NCBI GenBank assembly: GCA_029945375.1
Contig: CM057064.1
Span: forward strand, 930,001 to 994,000
Source: Agaricus subrufescens
Taxonomy: Eukaryota > Basidiomycota > Agaricomycetes > Agaricales > Agaricaceae
DNA length: 64,000 nucleotides
Reading direction: 5' to 3'
Shown: positions 41,890 through 56,918 of the stretch, piece after piece
How the letters are laid out: every line of letters begins with the position of its first letter
How positions within the stretch are numbered: the first letter of the stretch is position 1
Made by a program: the position numbers and the translations under genes
Notes under the pieces: generated by a model
The model's database searches: none
What the model saw: the letters and a program-made list of their open reading frames with translations, nothing else
What the model was told of the DNA's origin: nothing

Positions 41890-44481
41890 GTCTGCTGCAT
41901 TGGCTTGATGTCTAAAAACTAGACAGCCCTTCCCTAGGCTTCCACAAGCTAAGACCGGAAGGTGAGGAAAACGTGATTCCAGCTGTGATATGGCAACAAG
42001 AATTTTCCCAAAATCACCCTAAAGAACGATGATTAGTAGCATCCTTATAAAGTTTTTTTGAGAAACCAACCACTTCATATGTCCATTCTCTCAATATAAA
42101 TTTATCTTGAACAATTTGCATTTGAGCAGGAGAAGTTCCGAGCTGACAAAATTGAACTTGGTTCAGCCCCACATCCTGGACGACTTTTCTTGATACAAGT
42201 TCCTCTTTGTGAACCTACGTCAAATAATCAAGAAAGGAAAGTAGCCGAAGTGAAGATATGACTTACATTCCACAAATCAAACAACCAAGGAAAGAATTCT
42301 GACAAGTTCTTGATTTTTTGAAAACCCAGGCACATAGTAGCATCTTCCAGCTCGCATAGTAGGTCAAAACATTGATTTTTATCTTGTTCAGACGAAAATG
42401 GCTCCCTTTTCTCGAAATCATGCTTTTCGACGAGAAAAGTGAATAATGCTTCGTGAATATACCACAGTAACTGGTATTGAAAAGTAAGGGTAGCGCTGTC
42501 AGGTAGGTGAGTATTAACTTTTACGAATCAAAAGCATCTTCACTCACTTGTCAAATGGGACAAATGCCGAAAAGTATCTGGTCCATCTATTTTGATATGA
42601 CAAGCCTAATTAATCAGTACATTGAATTGCGGCATAAATTACTTCTACATACCTGGTATAGGAGGACATTTTATCTGAAAATCTCGCCAAACATCAAGAG
42701 AAGACTGAAGTAAGTCATCTTCGATATCTTGAATAGAGATATAAAAGTCTTTGGATCGAGTCGAATCCAGCAAATAGTCACCGAACGAGGCATGATAAAA
42801 AGTCACTGGCTTCCAGTAGGCCTCTTCAGGGTCCGATGCGTTCAGCAATGAATAACAGCCATTGACTGAAGCATAAATGACATGCAGGTCCAGACTAAGC
42901 AGCACGGAAATGGCCCCAAACCTCCCTAGAACAAACCTCCTCCCCTCTCCTCGGGCATACAAAAGGGCACCAAGCACCCGTTTTGTAGTCGGCCACACAT
43001 CAGACGGAATGGAAGTCAGGATACTCGTATACAGAGCATCCAAATGCGCAAATGGTTGATCATCAGAAGGTGTGGTAGGAAGACTGCGAAGGGCAGATAG
43101 AACTCGGCTGAGGCGAATGGTAGGATTGGCATGTCGTGGATCTTCGATGAAGCGAATTGCCGTATTGGCAAACGCAAATAAGCCAGATGAGGCAGCAGCT
43201 AGGTTCGCAAATTGCTCCTCACTAGGCCATTTCTTGGGTATGGTCTGGGGAAAGTCTTCCTGGATTCTTTCCAGGCTGGCTCTAAGAAAACGTTGAACGT
43301 CAAGATGCGATTCGTTCGAATTGGCTGGTACGAGCTCTTTCCGATACGCCAGGGCTAGCATCTTGTTGTTGAACGTATCACGGATGTGTGGTTCTGGGCG
43401 GCTTGCAATGACCCAAAGGAGAGGTGCACTGGGGTGTTCGAGGACAAAGGCGGTGATGAGACGGATAACGTCCCGTTGCGATCGGTTCTCATTGAGCTCA
43501 TCAAGCCCATCCAACAAGATACCCCATGGTTGCGCACCAGCCCCAATCTTCATCTCGGTAAAAGGTTCTACGATAAGGGCTCTAAACTGGTCCTCCATTC
43601 CTTTGTTGACTAGTTCAGGATCTCGACCCAGTCTGTCTGTGATGAAGGTGCAGTAATCGTCGATGTGTACTGCGAGCTGATATGCAATCGTAATGAAGAG
43701 TCGTTGAGAGTCATTGCGTCCGTTTGGTCTGGACACAAATACGGACGCCCCAAGGTGTTTGGTACTCGCCAACTTCTCCGCAAGAGTCTGCATGATGGCC
43801 GATTTACCAACTCCAACGGGACCATATATCCAAATGAGTAATTCCTCCTTTTCTTCGTCATAGAACCAAGTAATTATATGCTTGTTGATTTCGATTCGGG
43901 TACCAGGGTGACATCGCGGAGGGGGGTCGCGAGCGGACGAGTCGTGAGCCACACCCTGAATAATACGCTCGGAAAGCCGTTCCATGGCTGCAGCTACATG
44001 TTAATTGCTTGTACAATACATCCAAGAAACCTTCGTACCTTTCCTTCTGTCTCCTACTCCATGAATATTCACCGTAGTATTGTCCATCAGCACGGGATCA
44101 TTCAAGGAGAAATGATTAGCATGGGTGAAAAATCCGCTGCCTGAGCTTGTCGGGATCGCACTAGCGCTAACTAAAGAGGATGTCAGTATGCTGGTCCATT
44201 GTTCAAGTGAGAATTTCGCGACTTTGAAGTGAAGGTTCGGACACGACAATCTTGTGCGCTCTGGTACTAGATGATGACTTGTCTACAGAAATATCGGAGG
44301 AACCAGTAGCTAGGGGGGTGGCCGGTGTATCGTTGCCAATGTCTGAGTAGTTTATGAGCGAATCAAAACCCAATGGCAGCGTAATAGTATACTGACCGTT
44401 GGACACAGCCTTGCCCTTTTCGCTGAAGAACGGTTTACGAATGAATGCCTTGATTTTTTGGCGTTTCGACCCTGAAGCCAT
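41890..44481 (-). CDS. NACHT NTPase (NACHT-C), 3' end fused into the interrupted copy
   Basis: The protein starts MASGSKRQKIKAFIRKPFF at 44481. An exon with GSGFFTHANHFSLNDPVLMD follows (its 5' splice is uncertain). The main exon reads RIIQGVAHDSSARDPPPRCH, Walker A WIYGPVGVGKSAIM, Walker B WGILLDGLDELNENRSQRD, LLWVIASRPEPHIRDTF, WPSEEQFANLAAASSGLFAF and TFYHASFGDYLLDSTRSKDF. Further exons are NRWTRYFSAFVPFDK, a segment from TLTFQYQLLWYIHEALF to FFPWLFDLWN, HKEELVSRKVVQDVGLNQ, and after a 57-nt intron FGKILVAISQLESRF to LACGSLGKGCLVFR. No stop follows; the frame runs on to the LTR and would end inside it at 41320. Confidence 0.8.
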
Positions 44482-46337
44482 CACGGCGAGTAATAATGCT
44501 AGTGGGGAGATTGAGCTTGATGAGGTCTGGGGAGGGTAGTGGAAGGAATGATGAGTGGATTCTCCCAGGCTACTCAATCACAGATTGACGCCGGTGAGAC
44601 CTAACATATTCAAAGCTCCCATGAATTGTGCTTGGCGGGGCTGTTGACACGTCGTAATGATCCTGCATAAATGCACTTTTTACCGATATGAAAGTTGTAT
44701 GTTTAAAACACTGTCAAGCACCGGTTTGTATGCGGATAATAGTCTGAATAAATTGACGTAGATAAAGGCATGCATACAGGACGGCATACGAGAACTTGCT
44801 TTCTGCTGCTCGACCTTCGATTCCGTCTTGGTCATACCATGCTCAAACAGAATCCAGCAATCGTCGTCAGCAGTCGAATTTTGTTGAAGTCACCCATGCT
44901 AGCTGGGGATTTTTGGGTTTGCTTTGCGAGGAGTAGATTTTATCGGTTCGGCATAGGAGGTGGCGGATAAGGTGAGTGACGATAGGTGTAAAGGGTTCAG
45001 TACAACTTGAACTGCGGGCGCAAACATGCCTATGGTTGCCAAATATCAGAAAGAATAAAAGGGCTGTTGAACGTCACCGAATCACCAGTCTACTTTGTCA
45101 CAAATGCGTCACACAATGCCCACCAGCGACAACACATTGATATTCTTCGCCATCCTACAGCGTTTCTTGACCGGACTTGAACGGAAATCTTGACCACGTT
45201 GGTGTAGATGTCAATACCAGTGATCTCGATACATCATCTCTTCATTGTCATGACCCCAAGCGCTCCGACTCAACATCGCGTGACATCCGAGTCTTTTTCC
45301 AGGCTTGAGCATGCTACATGAGGGCCACGCAAGAGAACATCGGAAGCTCGCCTTGGTTGTGATATACGCGTACACGGAGAGCAGGACAGGACGGCGGCCT
45401 AGAGTAGGCCTAGAAATCGGAAAAATACGTCTAGCATGGCTTGGAGTCAGCAGAGCCGATGACGGTCGCATAGGGAGAATTTTGAGGCTCGAATAGGCTA
45501 GCTGGCTTGGAAAAGGCAGGGAGAGATGAACAATTGCTAGAAAGAGAGCATGGATTCGGTAAGGAAGAAGGATAAGCCAACCGTATGTGCCAACAAGGAA
45601 TCATCGGAGAGTTCGGGTTGGATGCCACTGTGGACACACGACAGGTTGTTGTAGGGTATTAGCTAGATCATGAAGAAAGGGGTGAGTAGGAGATGGAGTC
45701 ATGGGCCGCGTCTTGAAACGATAGTCATGTGTGCCCGGAGATAGATTCATGAAGAAATTGTTGGGTGCCAGAGAACAACGACATTGTTGATGCTAGTGCC
45801 CGCCATGTTGTCAGGATATGCAGCGGCCGCCACGTCGAAACTGCAAAGAAATGGATCCTATCAGCCTAGATGGTAGTGGTTCGCCTGCTACCCTGGTGTT
45901 ACGCGTTACGTCACGCATTTTCTGGTATTTTTGGTTATGTATGTAGGGCGCAGCGGATTTGATTTCTTCTTTGTACTAATACGTATCTCTCTATGCTTCG
46001 ATGTGGTGTCATATCACTCTCAGTGGAGACACATGTCAATCTGAAAGGGATGTTGGCATTCTTACTTGACGTGCCGTCTCAACAAGATGTACGATGAATG
46101 GTATAAAGTCCCCCTGTTTACTGGACATTTAGAAAGTTGGAATAACGTTCTAGAGTCACACGTGTGGACCTGCACTGCCCTCTAATAGCACCTGGCTGCA
46201 AAAATAAAACCCCGTCCCCAGTTTATTATGGCTTCCTCAAAGATCAATCAGCATCGTGTATCACACGATGTATAGCCACATGTCCTGTAGACTAATATAC
46301 AAAAGCTCATCGAATATCTTCACAATAGACCTTCAGA
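44482..46337. other. 1.9-kb intergenic region, nothing recognised
   Basis: Frames on both strands are below 90 codons and carry no motifs or splice structure that I can support. The last 100 bp before 46338 are CA/T-rich and look like the promoter and leader of the Hsp70-like gene. Confidence 0.4.
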
Positions 46338-48752
46338 ATGCCCCTTCAGGAACCATACGCTGGTACCGAGCGCAAGCTTGTCCTTGCGTTTGATCTAGGC
46401 ACCACTTTCAGTGGAATTTCTTACTCGTAAGTTTAAGCAATTCACAAAAACGATGTGCTTTTCTAAGTCGTCCAAAAAGAATCCTCGATCCAGGGTTGGT
46501 CCCGCGCATACTCCCAGTAACAAGGTTTCAAAAATACAGCTCATACCTATAAATATTACACTTATTTTATACTAGGTTCCCTGGTCTTGCCAAAGCAAGC
46601 AATGGTGCGAAGATACCAACAGTCATCTACTATGACAGAGACGGCAGTCTTCGTGCAATTGGTGCGGAAACTGAGCGTGAGGACTTTAGCTCCCTCGCCG
46701 AGGATTCAGGTTGGAACAAGGCAGAGTGGTGAGGACCCTTTGTCCGGCTAAGAGCTCAGGTAAATTTGAGCCTTTTCAGGTTCAAGTTGCATCTCAGGCC
46801 AAAGTCTCCTGCTACAAATGTGATCCCGGACGAACTTCCACCACTTCCTCCTGGAAAGACTGTAGCAGACCTCTTCGCTGATTTTTATAGATACATGAAG
46901 CAATGCGCCAAGGTCTACATCGAAGAGACTCACCACCTAGATGGTCCAGGCTTGTGGAGGTCTGGCAATGAAGTGTACATCTTATCGCACCCCAATGGAT
47001 GGGAAGGCGCTCAGCAAGCTTTGATGCGAAACGCGGCCGTGGCTGCTGGACTAATTCCCGATACTCGCGAAGGAAGGGAGCGAATCACGTTCATTACAGA
47101 AGGAGAAGCGAGCTTGCATTTCTGCGTGGAAAGGGGATTAATGAATGAATCGATTCAGGTAAGTAGTCATTGCTCGCTGACCTCAACTCTGAACTCTACT
47201 TCCCTTCTAATCTGAAGAGTGGTGATGGTGTTATGATAGTCGATGCTGGCGGCGGAACCTTAGATATCAGCGCATACGCCTCAGAGAGAGACGAATTCAA
47301 GGAGATTACAGCTTCTCAATGTAGGTACTCAGTTGCTTGAATGTGAATACTGAAAGTTACGCTGTATATCATTCAGGCCACTTCAAGGGCTCTATCTTTG
47401 TTACCCGTGCTGCCGCAACGTATCTAGACGGTTGGATTTATATTTCCTGTTCTAATGGTCCTGTCTAATAGACGTCACAGGATACTTACGGGATTCTAAG
47501 TTTTACAATGATGTACCAGACATGGTTGACGCCTTCGACAAAACCACCAAGCTTGTATTTCGCACTCCGGTTGACCCTCAGTATATTAAGTTTGGAAGTG
47601 TTCGTGATAAAGACCTGACGCGAGGCATTCGAGCTGGCAGGCTCAAACTAGAAGGGTATTATTTTTCTCCACCGAGAAGTTTTTGACGCCGACTGTCATC
47701 CCTTAGCCAGGTCATTGCTGGGTTCTTTGAGCCATCTATCAAATGCATAGTCGATGCAGCCATCAAACAAAGGCCCCTTGCCTCCCGACCAGTCACGGTA
47801 GGAGCACAACACTCTATAATTGGCTAAAATTTAGAGCGTCATCTCTAGACAGTCTTTGTAGTCGGCGGCTTTGCTGCGAATGATTACCTATTTGCTCATG
47901 TGGAGGAGAGTTTAAGGGGACACGGATTCAAAGTACATCGGCCTGATGGACATCTGTAAGCCGCCCCCTACAACGAAACATCGTATCATTTGATCACTAA
48001 GAGAAAATGAAGGAACAAGGCCGTTTCTGACGGCTCTATTGCAGGATATCTGCGCCCAACTGTTCGAACCCGTGTGACCAAATATACTTATGGTAACAAG
48101 TGTAGTCTGCCATACAACAATTCCCATCCAGAACATAGAAAACGTCAAGAAAAGTGCTATGGAGATTTAAACGGTGACATCAGAGTGGGTGGAGGTTTCG
48201 ACAGAATCATTGAAAAGGTAGGCAATATCCGCGTAACTCATTCTCGAATCTTCTCTCTCAGTATTATAGAATATCAAAATATTAGAGAGCCAGGAAATCA
48301 GGGTCGCATTCTGTTATCAAGAACTCCGTAAAGAAAGTATTGCCAAATCGAAAGTTGTACAAGTAACTTCCTATCGAGGGGATCTTGAGCAACCAGAATT
48401 TGTGGACCAGGATCCCGGTGAGTACTGCTGTTTTTCGTGTACTGAAAACTGCGCCATGATAACAAAATAGTAGAAAACTTTCATGACATTTGTACTGTGC
48501 GAGCTGATCTGACCAACCTTGTTGCGGGCCTACAGCCACGCGTTGGTGAGACAGGGATCGTCTATTTCGAGATTGACTACGAGATTATAGTATTCCTCGG
48601 TTCGGCCGAATTCAAGGTACAACTGGGATGGGAAGAAAACGTGTGTCATTTTGACCTCTATCCACTGTGTCCCCCGACTTATAGATACGTTTTTCAAGGG
48701 TGTTGAAAAGCGGTTAGTATTGTTCACGCACGCTCGGGGTCTACATTGCTGA
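46338..48752 (+). CDS. Hsp70-superfamily ATPase, HSPA12-like
   Basis: This is an actin/Hsp70-fold ATPase of the divergent HSPA12 type that is expanded in mushrooms; clients are unknown. Twelve exons were spliced, with boundaries near 46426/46576, 46728/46780, 47158/47218, 47320/47377, 47430/47481, 47655/47708, 47797/47849, 47955/48013, 48217/48270, 48417/48474 and 48640/48699. Phosphate-1 motif: LVLAFDLGTTFSGISYS. Then IPTVIYYDRDGSLRAIGAE, ITFITEGEASLHFCVERG, phosphate-2 VMIVDAGGGTLDISAYAS, and adenosine motif VFVVGGFAANDYLF. The C-terminal part has EFKVQLGWEEN followed by VEKR. There is no ER signal or classical Hsp70 lid, so a cytosolic location is likely. The last exon boundary is the least certain. 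Confidence 0.85.
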
Positions 48753-49486
48753 GGATCTTAAAGTGGTCCCGTTGAAATTTTGTTCAATACCGGGGTTTGA
48801 AGATCACAACTGACGCCCAAATATAGAAGAGACTCTTCTGTTAAATTTCTCTTGGAGTCATATGCTTATGCTTAGGAGGTCGACGACAATGAGGAGTGTT
48901 AATCTGAGGAATGATCTGTAGGGGTGGACTTGTTGGTTCGTCTTTCATCAAGAATGTTGAAACGCTGTATCATATAATATTGACTATTGTCCTGGTCTCG
49001 TCGAAACATCTGGGGTCAATGGTTTCAATCTATCTATGTTTTCTACGAATTGAAGGCACTCTCATTGTTGAGAGGTCTGAGGTCCGAAAATTGATTCCAT
49101 TACCGTTTTTCAGTGTTCTTAGAGAGTGTGCCTTCTCGTTGTAACTTGGAGGATTTTGAGCATTCCGGGGCTCGGTCTTGATTGATAACCCTCTACGAGG
49201 CACGAACAAGTAGAGACTGGCCAATTGGTAATATCAATGTGGGATGTAAAAGTCATTATATAGGAATTCTTACCCCGTCGTAGGATAAGCGCAGATCATG
49301 GGAGTTCACAGTTCGCAAAGGGAATCTGAAAGGGATCGAGATGCTTTGGATATGGACCTAAATTGATTAAGTACTAGCATCATATACATATATAGGCATC
49401 CCTAAAGAAGCAAATCCCACGGAGTACACGGGTACACCCTATTCAGATTCTGCTCCGTCGCCTGTCCCTTGACCGATGCCTCGAAT
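48753..49486. other. intergenic region and WDR7 promoter
   Basis: No gene is seen. From about 49345 onward the sequence is duplicated at about 32530, including an ACATATATAGGC TATA-like element at 49384-49396 that lies about 95 bp before the WDR7 start. Confidence 0.5.
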
Positions 49487-52400
49487 ATGACAGGTCCACC
49501 CTCACAGTCCAGTTTTGTGCTCCCATTGTCATTTTCTGGCCTATACGGCATAGAGAATAAGTGTATAAACAGGCAACAAAGCACTCCTCTGACGAGTGTT
49601 CGTAATGCTCGGCCTACTTGCATGGAGAATTGGACACGCGTTCGGGCGGACGGAGAACAAGCTGATGAGATGCTCATAGTTGGATGTGAGGACGGCTCTT
49701 TATATGTTTTCCACCACCAGGATATTCCACCGTCACCGCAACAGGAATCTACATCAACAGTCATCGTTAAACCGCCGACCAAGGAAAGGTCGCGAGGCGC
49801 ATATCCATTTGAGGTACCTACCTCTGGTGTTCCTTCTGCGGCCGCTGCCCCCCATAGTTCTGCCTTTTGGAGCTTATCGTCGAGACCCAGAGCAGTATCC
49901 GGAGTTAGCATCGAACAAGTCCAGGCTCCCAAGAATTATGTCGACTTCGATGACGAACCAGACAAGTTGAAAAACATGCTCGAGGGTAGAAATCCCATGA
50001 CAAAGGTTCATTCAGATGCATCCTCGGAGAAGGCAGTACCCGCCACTCATGCGGAGGAGGAACCAGCTCCGACGAGACGGAAAGATGTGTCCAAGGTTCT
50101 CATCAATATCACGCCCCCCTCCAGGCCTTTCTCACCTCCAACTTCTCCAAGGGATCGACTATCCCCGGACTTGGCTTATTCGGACGATTTGGAATTACTA
50201 TTCCATGTCATACCGCAAACGAAGGGGATTGGTAACGCGGTGAAATCAATCTCGATACTTCCAGATCTGTTCATTTGCGTCGTCTTGCAGGAGTCTGGGT
50301 GCGTATTCTTTCCATTATGATAGTTGTATTGTCCTTTATTAACTGTATTATAGGTATCTGTATCTCTTTTCCCTGGCTGACGGACAATGCCTCACTTCAT
50401 TACAAGTGAATGATAGTTTTACGCGAGAACAATTGGCGCCAAAGGACCGCGACGTACTTTTCGAAACATACACCTGGTGCCACCTTCATGTCACAACCAC
50501 TCAGCAGGTGAGTCATACCGTCAAAAACGACTTTTATGCTCGTACTAATAGACTCTACAGACGACATACATCTTTGCGACCGCATCCAACCATGTTGGAG
50601 CGGTATCTACTACATCAGATGCCGAAAGTGATCCGCAAGAACGAACGCTCTCTGCAGCATATGCGCTTGTATCCGAGATGCGTCCTATGCAGCATACTCT
50701 CGAGTTCCTCGGCAGCTGGGAGCTCGATTGTGTCACGAATAGTGTGAATATTTTGACCAATCCCGATGGTGAGTGGAGGATTAGTCTTCCTTCTCCGTTC
50801 GAAGTGCTCATCGTCCACAGGAAAAGATTTAATCTTCTGCGTGACCAAAGATGCAAAGCTTTGCGCACGAAATATCCAAATCATTCCAGATCTTCCAGCT
50901 CCGGTGCCTGATGTAGAACTCGGCCTCAATCACCTCCATATTCCTAATCCTTTCAAAAAGAAATCATCCACAGACTTTCTGCCGTCTCAAGGAAGTAGGG
51001 TCAATCTCAAAGTATCACTGGACGAACCACAAGACCTCGGTCAACTATCGTTTCACGCTCCCTTGCGAGGGTTCGCATTGTGTCCTGGAGGAGAGAGCTT
51101 GTTTGGCGTCGTGTGGTCAGAAGAGGAGTTGATGGTATGCATTACATTCTACCGAGCACAAGAGGTCGATATTTAATTAACATTACAGGTTATTGACTGT
51201 TCAGGGGCTTTCAATGTCTTGCATCAAACTGCTGCCCAATACGTTGTGGACGTACGATGGCTAGACCAATGTCAATATGCGGTCCTTTTCGACGTGCGTC
51301 ACACTCTATTGATACAACCTATAAGTCATAGATTGCGGTTCAACAGGATCGGATAGATATCTATCGTCTGCAACGTGTTGATGCAAACAACGATACAGTC
51401 CCGGATCCTCAAACCGCAACTCGTGGCCGCTACTTGTAAGTCAGTTACGCGGCTCTATAACTTATTTGTTGAACCTGCTTTCGTAGCCCTAATTTGCAAA
51501 AGTCGATCTCGACAGGTCTTTGGGAGGCTGCGTGTTTACCATCGACCTCGGAACTCTTGATATTCGCGACTGATACCCGCGGTTGCGAAATACGCGCTTA
51601 CACATGGGAGGAAAAGTCAAATCTTGATGATGACGTGGCTACAAAAGTAATATTCAAGCTCTTCCCGCCTGTGTTACAGGGCCTTGAGACGACCGCTCTC
51701 CTTCCCCTCGACATAGGACACATCATCCAGGGAGGATGTGAGTTCCACCATGATGTTCTTCTTGATCGTACGCTCATTAGTCGCAATGTTTAGCTGATGG
51801 CTACCTACGGCTTTTATCTCTCGAGCAGCTGTGCAAAACTGATGGTCCCTCTGGCAGTCCTATCAAGAAATCACATGTACCCCTTAATGGGTACATCGTA
51901 GGCTTTCAAGTTGTCACCAACCCCAGGACTAAAGACAAATACCTCGCTGGTGGTGCTGATGATGGTTCGGTAGCATTCTGGGGTATAAAGTACGTCGATA
52001 TACTGTTACATGATACATTGAAGAGCGGAATTAACCTATTCTATTTCGTGTTCGTAGTAATTTGGAAATATGTGGTCGTTGGGTGCTGTTCAATACGGCT
52101 CTGAGCAAGGTTGTGCAAGTTGAAATTCACGAGAAGAGCAGCCCTTTATATGGGTGTGCGTTGTGTATAGCTGAGGATGGTGCTGTTGCTGTTATTGTTA
52201 TTGATGGATTCCAATTGTACGTGAAGCTTTTCTTTATCCTCCAAGAACGTCGCTGATGCTTTTGTGTTGTCCTACAGCTTGTACCTTATTCCGGGTGCGT
52301 CCGCAAGATTAGAGTCCATATGCATTGGGGGTAGTAATCTGTTGTTGACATACGCTGATCACCGTTGTCGGCTTTGGGACGTACAGACAAAGGAATTTTG

Positions 52401-54616
52401 GAGGTCAATGAGTACGACGAAAGCTGATGAATTGTTGGAGCAGGGTGGATGGACGCGGATGTAAGCCTCTACGCCTGGGTATGAATTGTGATTAATTGCC
52501 CGCTTTAGTGACCTTGGTAACACTCCTGTTATCCGGTCGAGCGTATGGAGTGTCCCGGCAGCGTTACCAAAAGCCTCCGATGCAGGTATGATGTTCTAGC
52601 TATCTCATCGTCCCCCTGTCTCACCTCCCTATGAAGTTTCTACGCTCTGGTTGCACACCGAACGTTTCATTTCCAACACCATTGCCCTCGCCAAAACCAT
52701 CAGCACTAGTCGAGACACGACAAGGGCCATTCTGAATAGTTTGGATCAACTACGAATCGTCCTTTCAACACTCCTCACTCCCGGATTGAACCCCGATGTT
52801 GATTCAATATGCTATACCAAATTGGGCATTATCAGGTCGAACGTCTTATTGGGACTAGCCACTCCGGATGCAATGTCCATATTCAACACGAGGAACTCCA
52901 GAGATATGTGGTGCATTTCGGGAAACGTTAGCGCGACAAGGTTGTTGGGTATAGTTGTCATCTTGAAAGCTGTGGCTTTGTATGAAGGTATGTTTTTGCT
53001 GCGTCATTGTTCCAGCCTACTGATTGGTACTATTTTGTTTATGAAGAGTATGCGGCAGCAGCGAATAGTGTAATTTCGTTTTACACTACGTCTTTGTCAT
53101 CGTGTGTCGGTGAAGCGTATCATCCGCCTAGCTTGCCGTATCTGGCTAGTCTGTGGTTTCAAGGTTCAAGTAAGGTCGCTGTATTGCCTTTTATTGAAGC
53201 AGACTTCCTGATGAGCGCCAGTGGAATTAAGGCATGCAATTCGCGTGGTTTTTGATACCAGTATAGCTGCGATGACAGATGAGGAGGCGAGTTTGGCGGT
53301 CGAAAACTGGCAACTTTTTGGTGAGTTATTTTTGAAGGTCCAGGCTAATGCACCACCTAATGTTTTACTAGTACCCTGCCTTCAGTTACCATCCGAGCGA
53401 GAGTCCTTGAATGCTGCCCTTTCCCTTTTTATCTGTGGATATATTGCTGCAGAAAAATACAGTTTCATGTCCGCTCCGTGCGCCTCATTTTTTAATATCG
53501 GTCTGTGACTTATGAACTGATTGCCGATCCTCAATAGCGTGCTCAGAGACATCTCCAAGTCGATAAGCATGTACCTCCTCGACGAGAAATCAAGTTACCG
53601 CGTATTAGCTATCGATCTGTGTTCTCGTGGATTCAACGTCTGGCAGCATTACATTGATTCCATGGAGATACTACGTTCGCTTTTCATGTTAGCGACGACT
53701 GCGAAGAAGACGGATATCTCACCACAAAACGTCGGCACGCAAGCAAGAGCTGCTGTCTTACTCATTGCGACGAACAATACACCTTTGTTTATGTCGACTT
53801 TGAGCTTGGATATTCTTACACCACCGACACTTGAGAATCGGAGAGCGGTGTTACAGATTGTTGCATTTTTGATTCGCAAGGTACGTGTCGTCTGTTCAAT
53901 AATCGGTCGTTGTCTTCAAGTTTGAAATTTTGTAGCGGCCTTCGGTTCTTCATCCTAGCCTACCTAAACTCATGGAAGCTGTTGTGAAGTCCTTGGACCC
54001 GAATAATACGGTCAACAGAGATGCGATTCTTGACACAGCTACGGAAATCATCGGATATGTCGTCAAAACGTAAGTTCTCTTTTTCACACATCAATATGAT
54101 TTGCTTATGTTTCAATCTGTTACCTACAGATTCCCGACGGTGGATTTCCATATGACATCGCAGCGCCTAGCTGTCGGCACGCATGAAGGTGCTGTGATCA
54201 TGTATGATCTGAAGACCGCTATCAGGTTATTTGTCCTTGAAGGGCACAAGAAACCTATTACCGCGTTGAGTTTCTCACCTGATGGGAGACGATTGGTGAC
54301 GTTGTCGATGGAGGAGAGTGTTGCTTTGGTGTGGAAAGTTGGAACGAGTTTTATTAGTTTCTTTACGCCTGGTGCGCCACCTAGGCAGGGGAATAGTGGT
54401 GGACAACCGTTCAAGACTTTTAATTTTAATATTGGGAGTGAGGGTGAGTTTATGTTGCGACATATATGTATCGAAAAGGTTTTTTGACGGGGTTCTTCTT
54501 GGTCAATAGGTGAGATGTCCGCAACAGAGGTGTTACGCCAAGTCCAATTTGAATGGACGAGTGATAGGAATGTGAAGCTGAAGATTCGTAGTTCGACCTT
54601 GACTTTTAGTACTTAA
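49487..54616 (+). CDS. WDR7: WDR7 / rabconnectin-3 beta homologue (WD40 protein)
   Basis: This is a large WD40 protein; animal WDR7 partners DMXL proteins in V-ATPase assembly and acidification. The ATG at 49487 (MTGPPSQSSFVLPLSFSG) precedes a blade with MLIVGCEDGSLYVFHHQD. A disordered Ser/Pro linker follows, then further blades (FICVVLQESGYLYLFSLADG; FGVVWSEEEL; YLAGGADDGSVAFWGIKN; LLTYADHRCRLWDVQTKEFW). A helical middle has LDQLRIVLSTLLTPGLNPD and HPPSLPYLASLWFQG. The C-terminal blades are distinctive for WDR7: VDFHMTSQRLAVGTHEGAVI, LEGHKKPITALSFSPDGRRL and ESVALVWKVG. At least 15 introns of about 50-60 nt are inferred. The stop is at 54616. Its 5' end is duplicated in the chimera at 32.5 kb. 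Confidence 0.85.
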
Positions 54617-55315
54617 CCTTTCTTTTTTTTTTTTTAACTGGTGAGTCCCTGATTTGCAATAGTGGAATCATTTGCTTACACGTTGATGTGGTGTAGTTCT
54701 TGAATAATTATTGTTCTTGCTAATAATACACCAAAAGGCCACAGCCCAACAAGGTGGTTTCTTGTTTTGGACTTGCAAGACAAGGAATGACTCGTTAGGT
54801 TACTCGCGCAAAACTTAACGGTCGTACTGATGTGATGCCAGATCACATATTCTTGGTTCCGAAGATTCCCGCGTAACTAGGCAGGAAGATCTACCCCGGA
54901 GACATTACTGGCGACTAGGGAGGAGTGAACCCCAGGAAATCTTCCTGTGGCGTAAGGTTTCGTGTTTTTAGACGGACAGAGTGAAGTGGTCCTAGTGGGA
55001 ATGGATGGTCTGGTATGCGGCGGAAAGCGACAATTATGAACGGGCTGTGTGTGTTCGGGGGCCCTATCCATTTGCCCTCTGACTTGTTCTCTATATAGAC
55101 GGGCTGTGCAGAAGTTGCAGACACCCAATGGACGGACAGTAGAATATCTGGAGGAGCAACGGTAGCCGATTCCCAAACCCCATTTGAATGTTCACGTGAC
55201 GATAGGCATCTAATGATTAGTCCTCGACAAGCCGACAATCACAACATACGCCTGCACGCTGCACAGCCGACAGGTCCTGGTTGGATTCGTCCCCAAACTC
55301 CCCAGAAAATTTTGA
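54617..55315. other. intergenic region, nothing recognised
   Basis: Frames up to 107 codons on the minus strand (54915-55238) show no motifs. This is the boundary of the duplicated block that begins near 55316. Confidence 0.35.
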
Positions 55316-56635
<1,320 letters not shown>

Positions 56636-56918
56636 ATCACACGCAGATTAACAACGTCCCGATGATGCAGCGACGGCTGAAAGTCGGATTTCTCCGGTGC
56701 CATTCCCCTGTAGATCGATCTCATGAACAATACTTTCCGGCTACATAATCCCAAAACGTATCTGTAGCGGAGCTTTGGGCGCTCAAAATTAGAATAACGC
56801 CGAGAGCCGGCTATATCAACTTTGCTTACACTTCGATGGTTATTCACTTGCAGGGCCGTGTTCCAAGATTCCCCTACAAAAACTCCCTCACTTACCATGA
56901 CCTACCAATCGAAACACA

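Noticed and set aside
44600..46330. Search for a gene or RNA in the 1.9-kb gap
   Set aside because: Only short frames; no tRNA-like cloverleaf boxes or repeated structure could be supported by eye.
49469..49486. WDR7 start upstream at 49469
   Set aside because: The codon there is TTG; the first in-frame ATG is at 49487.
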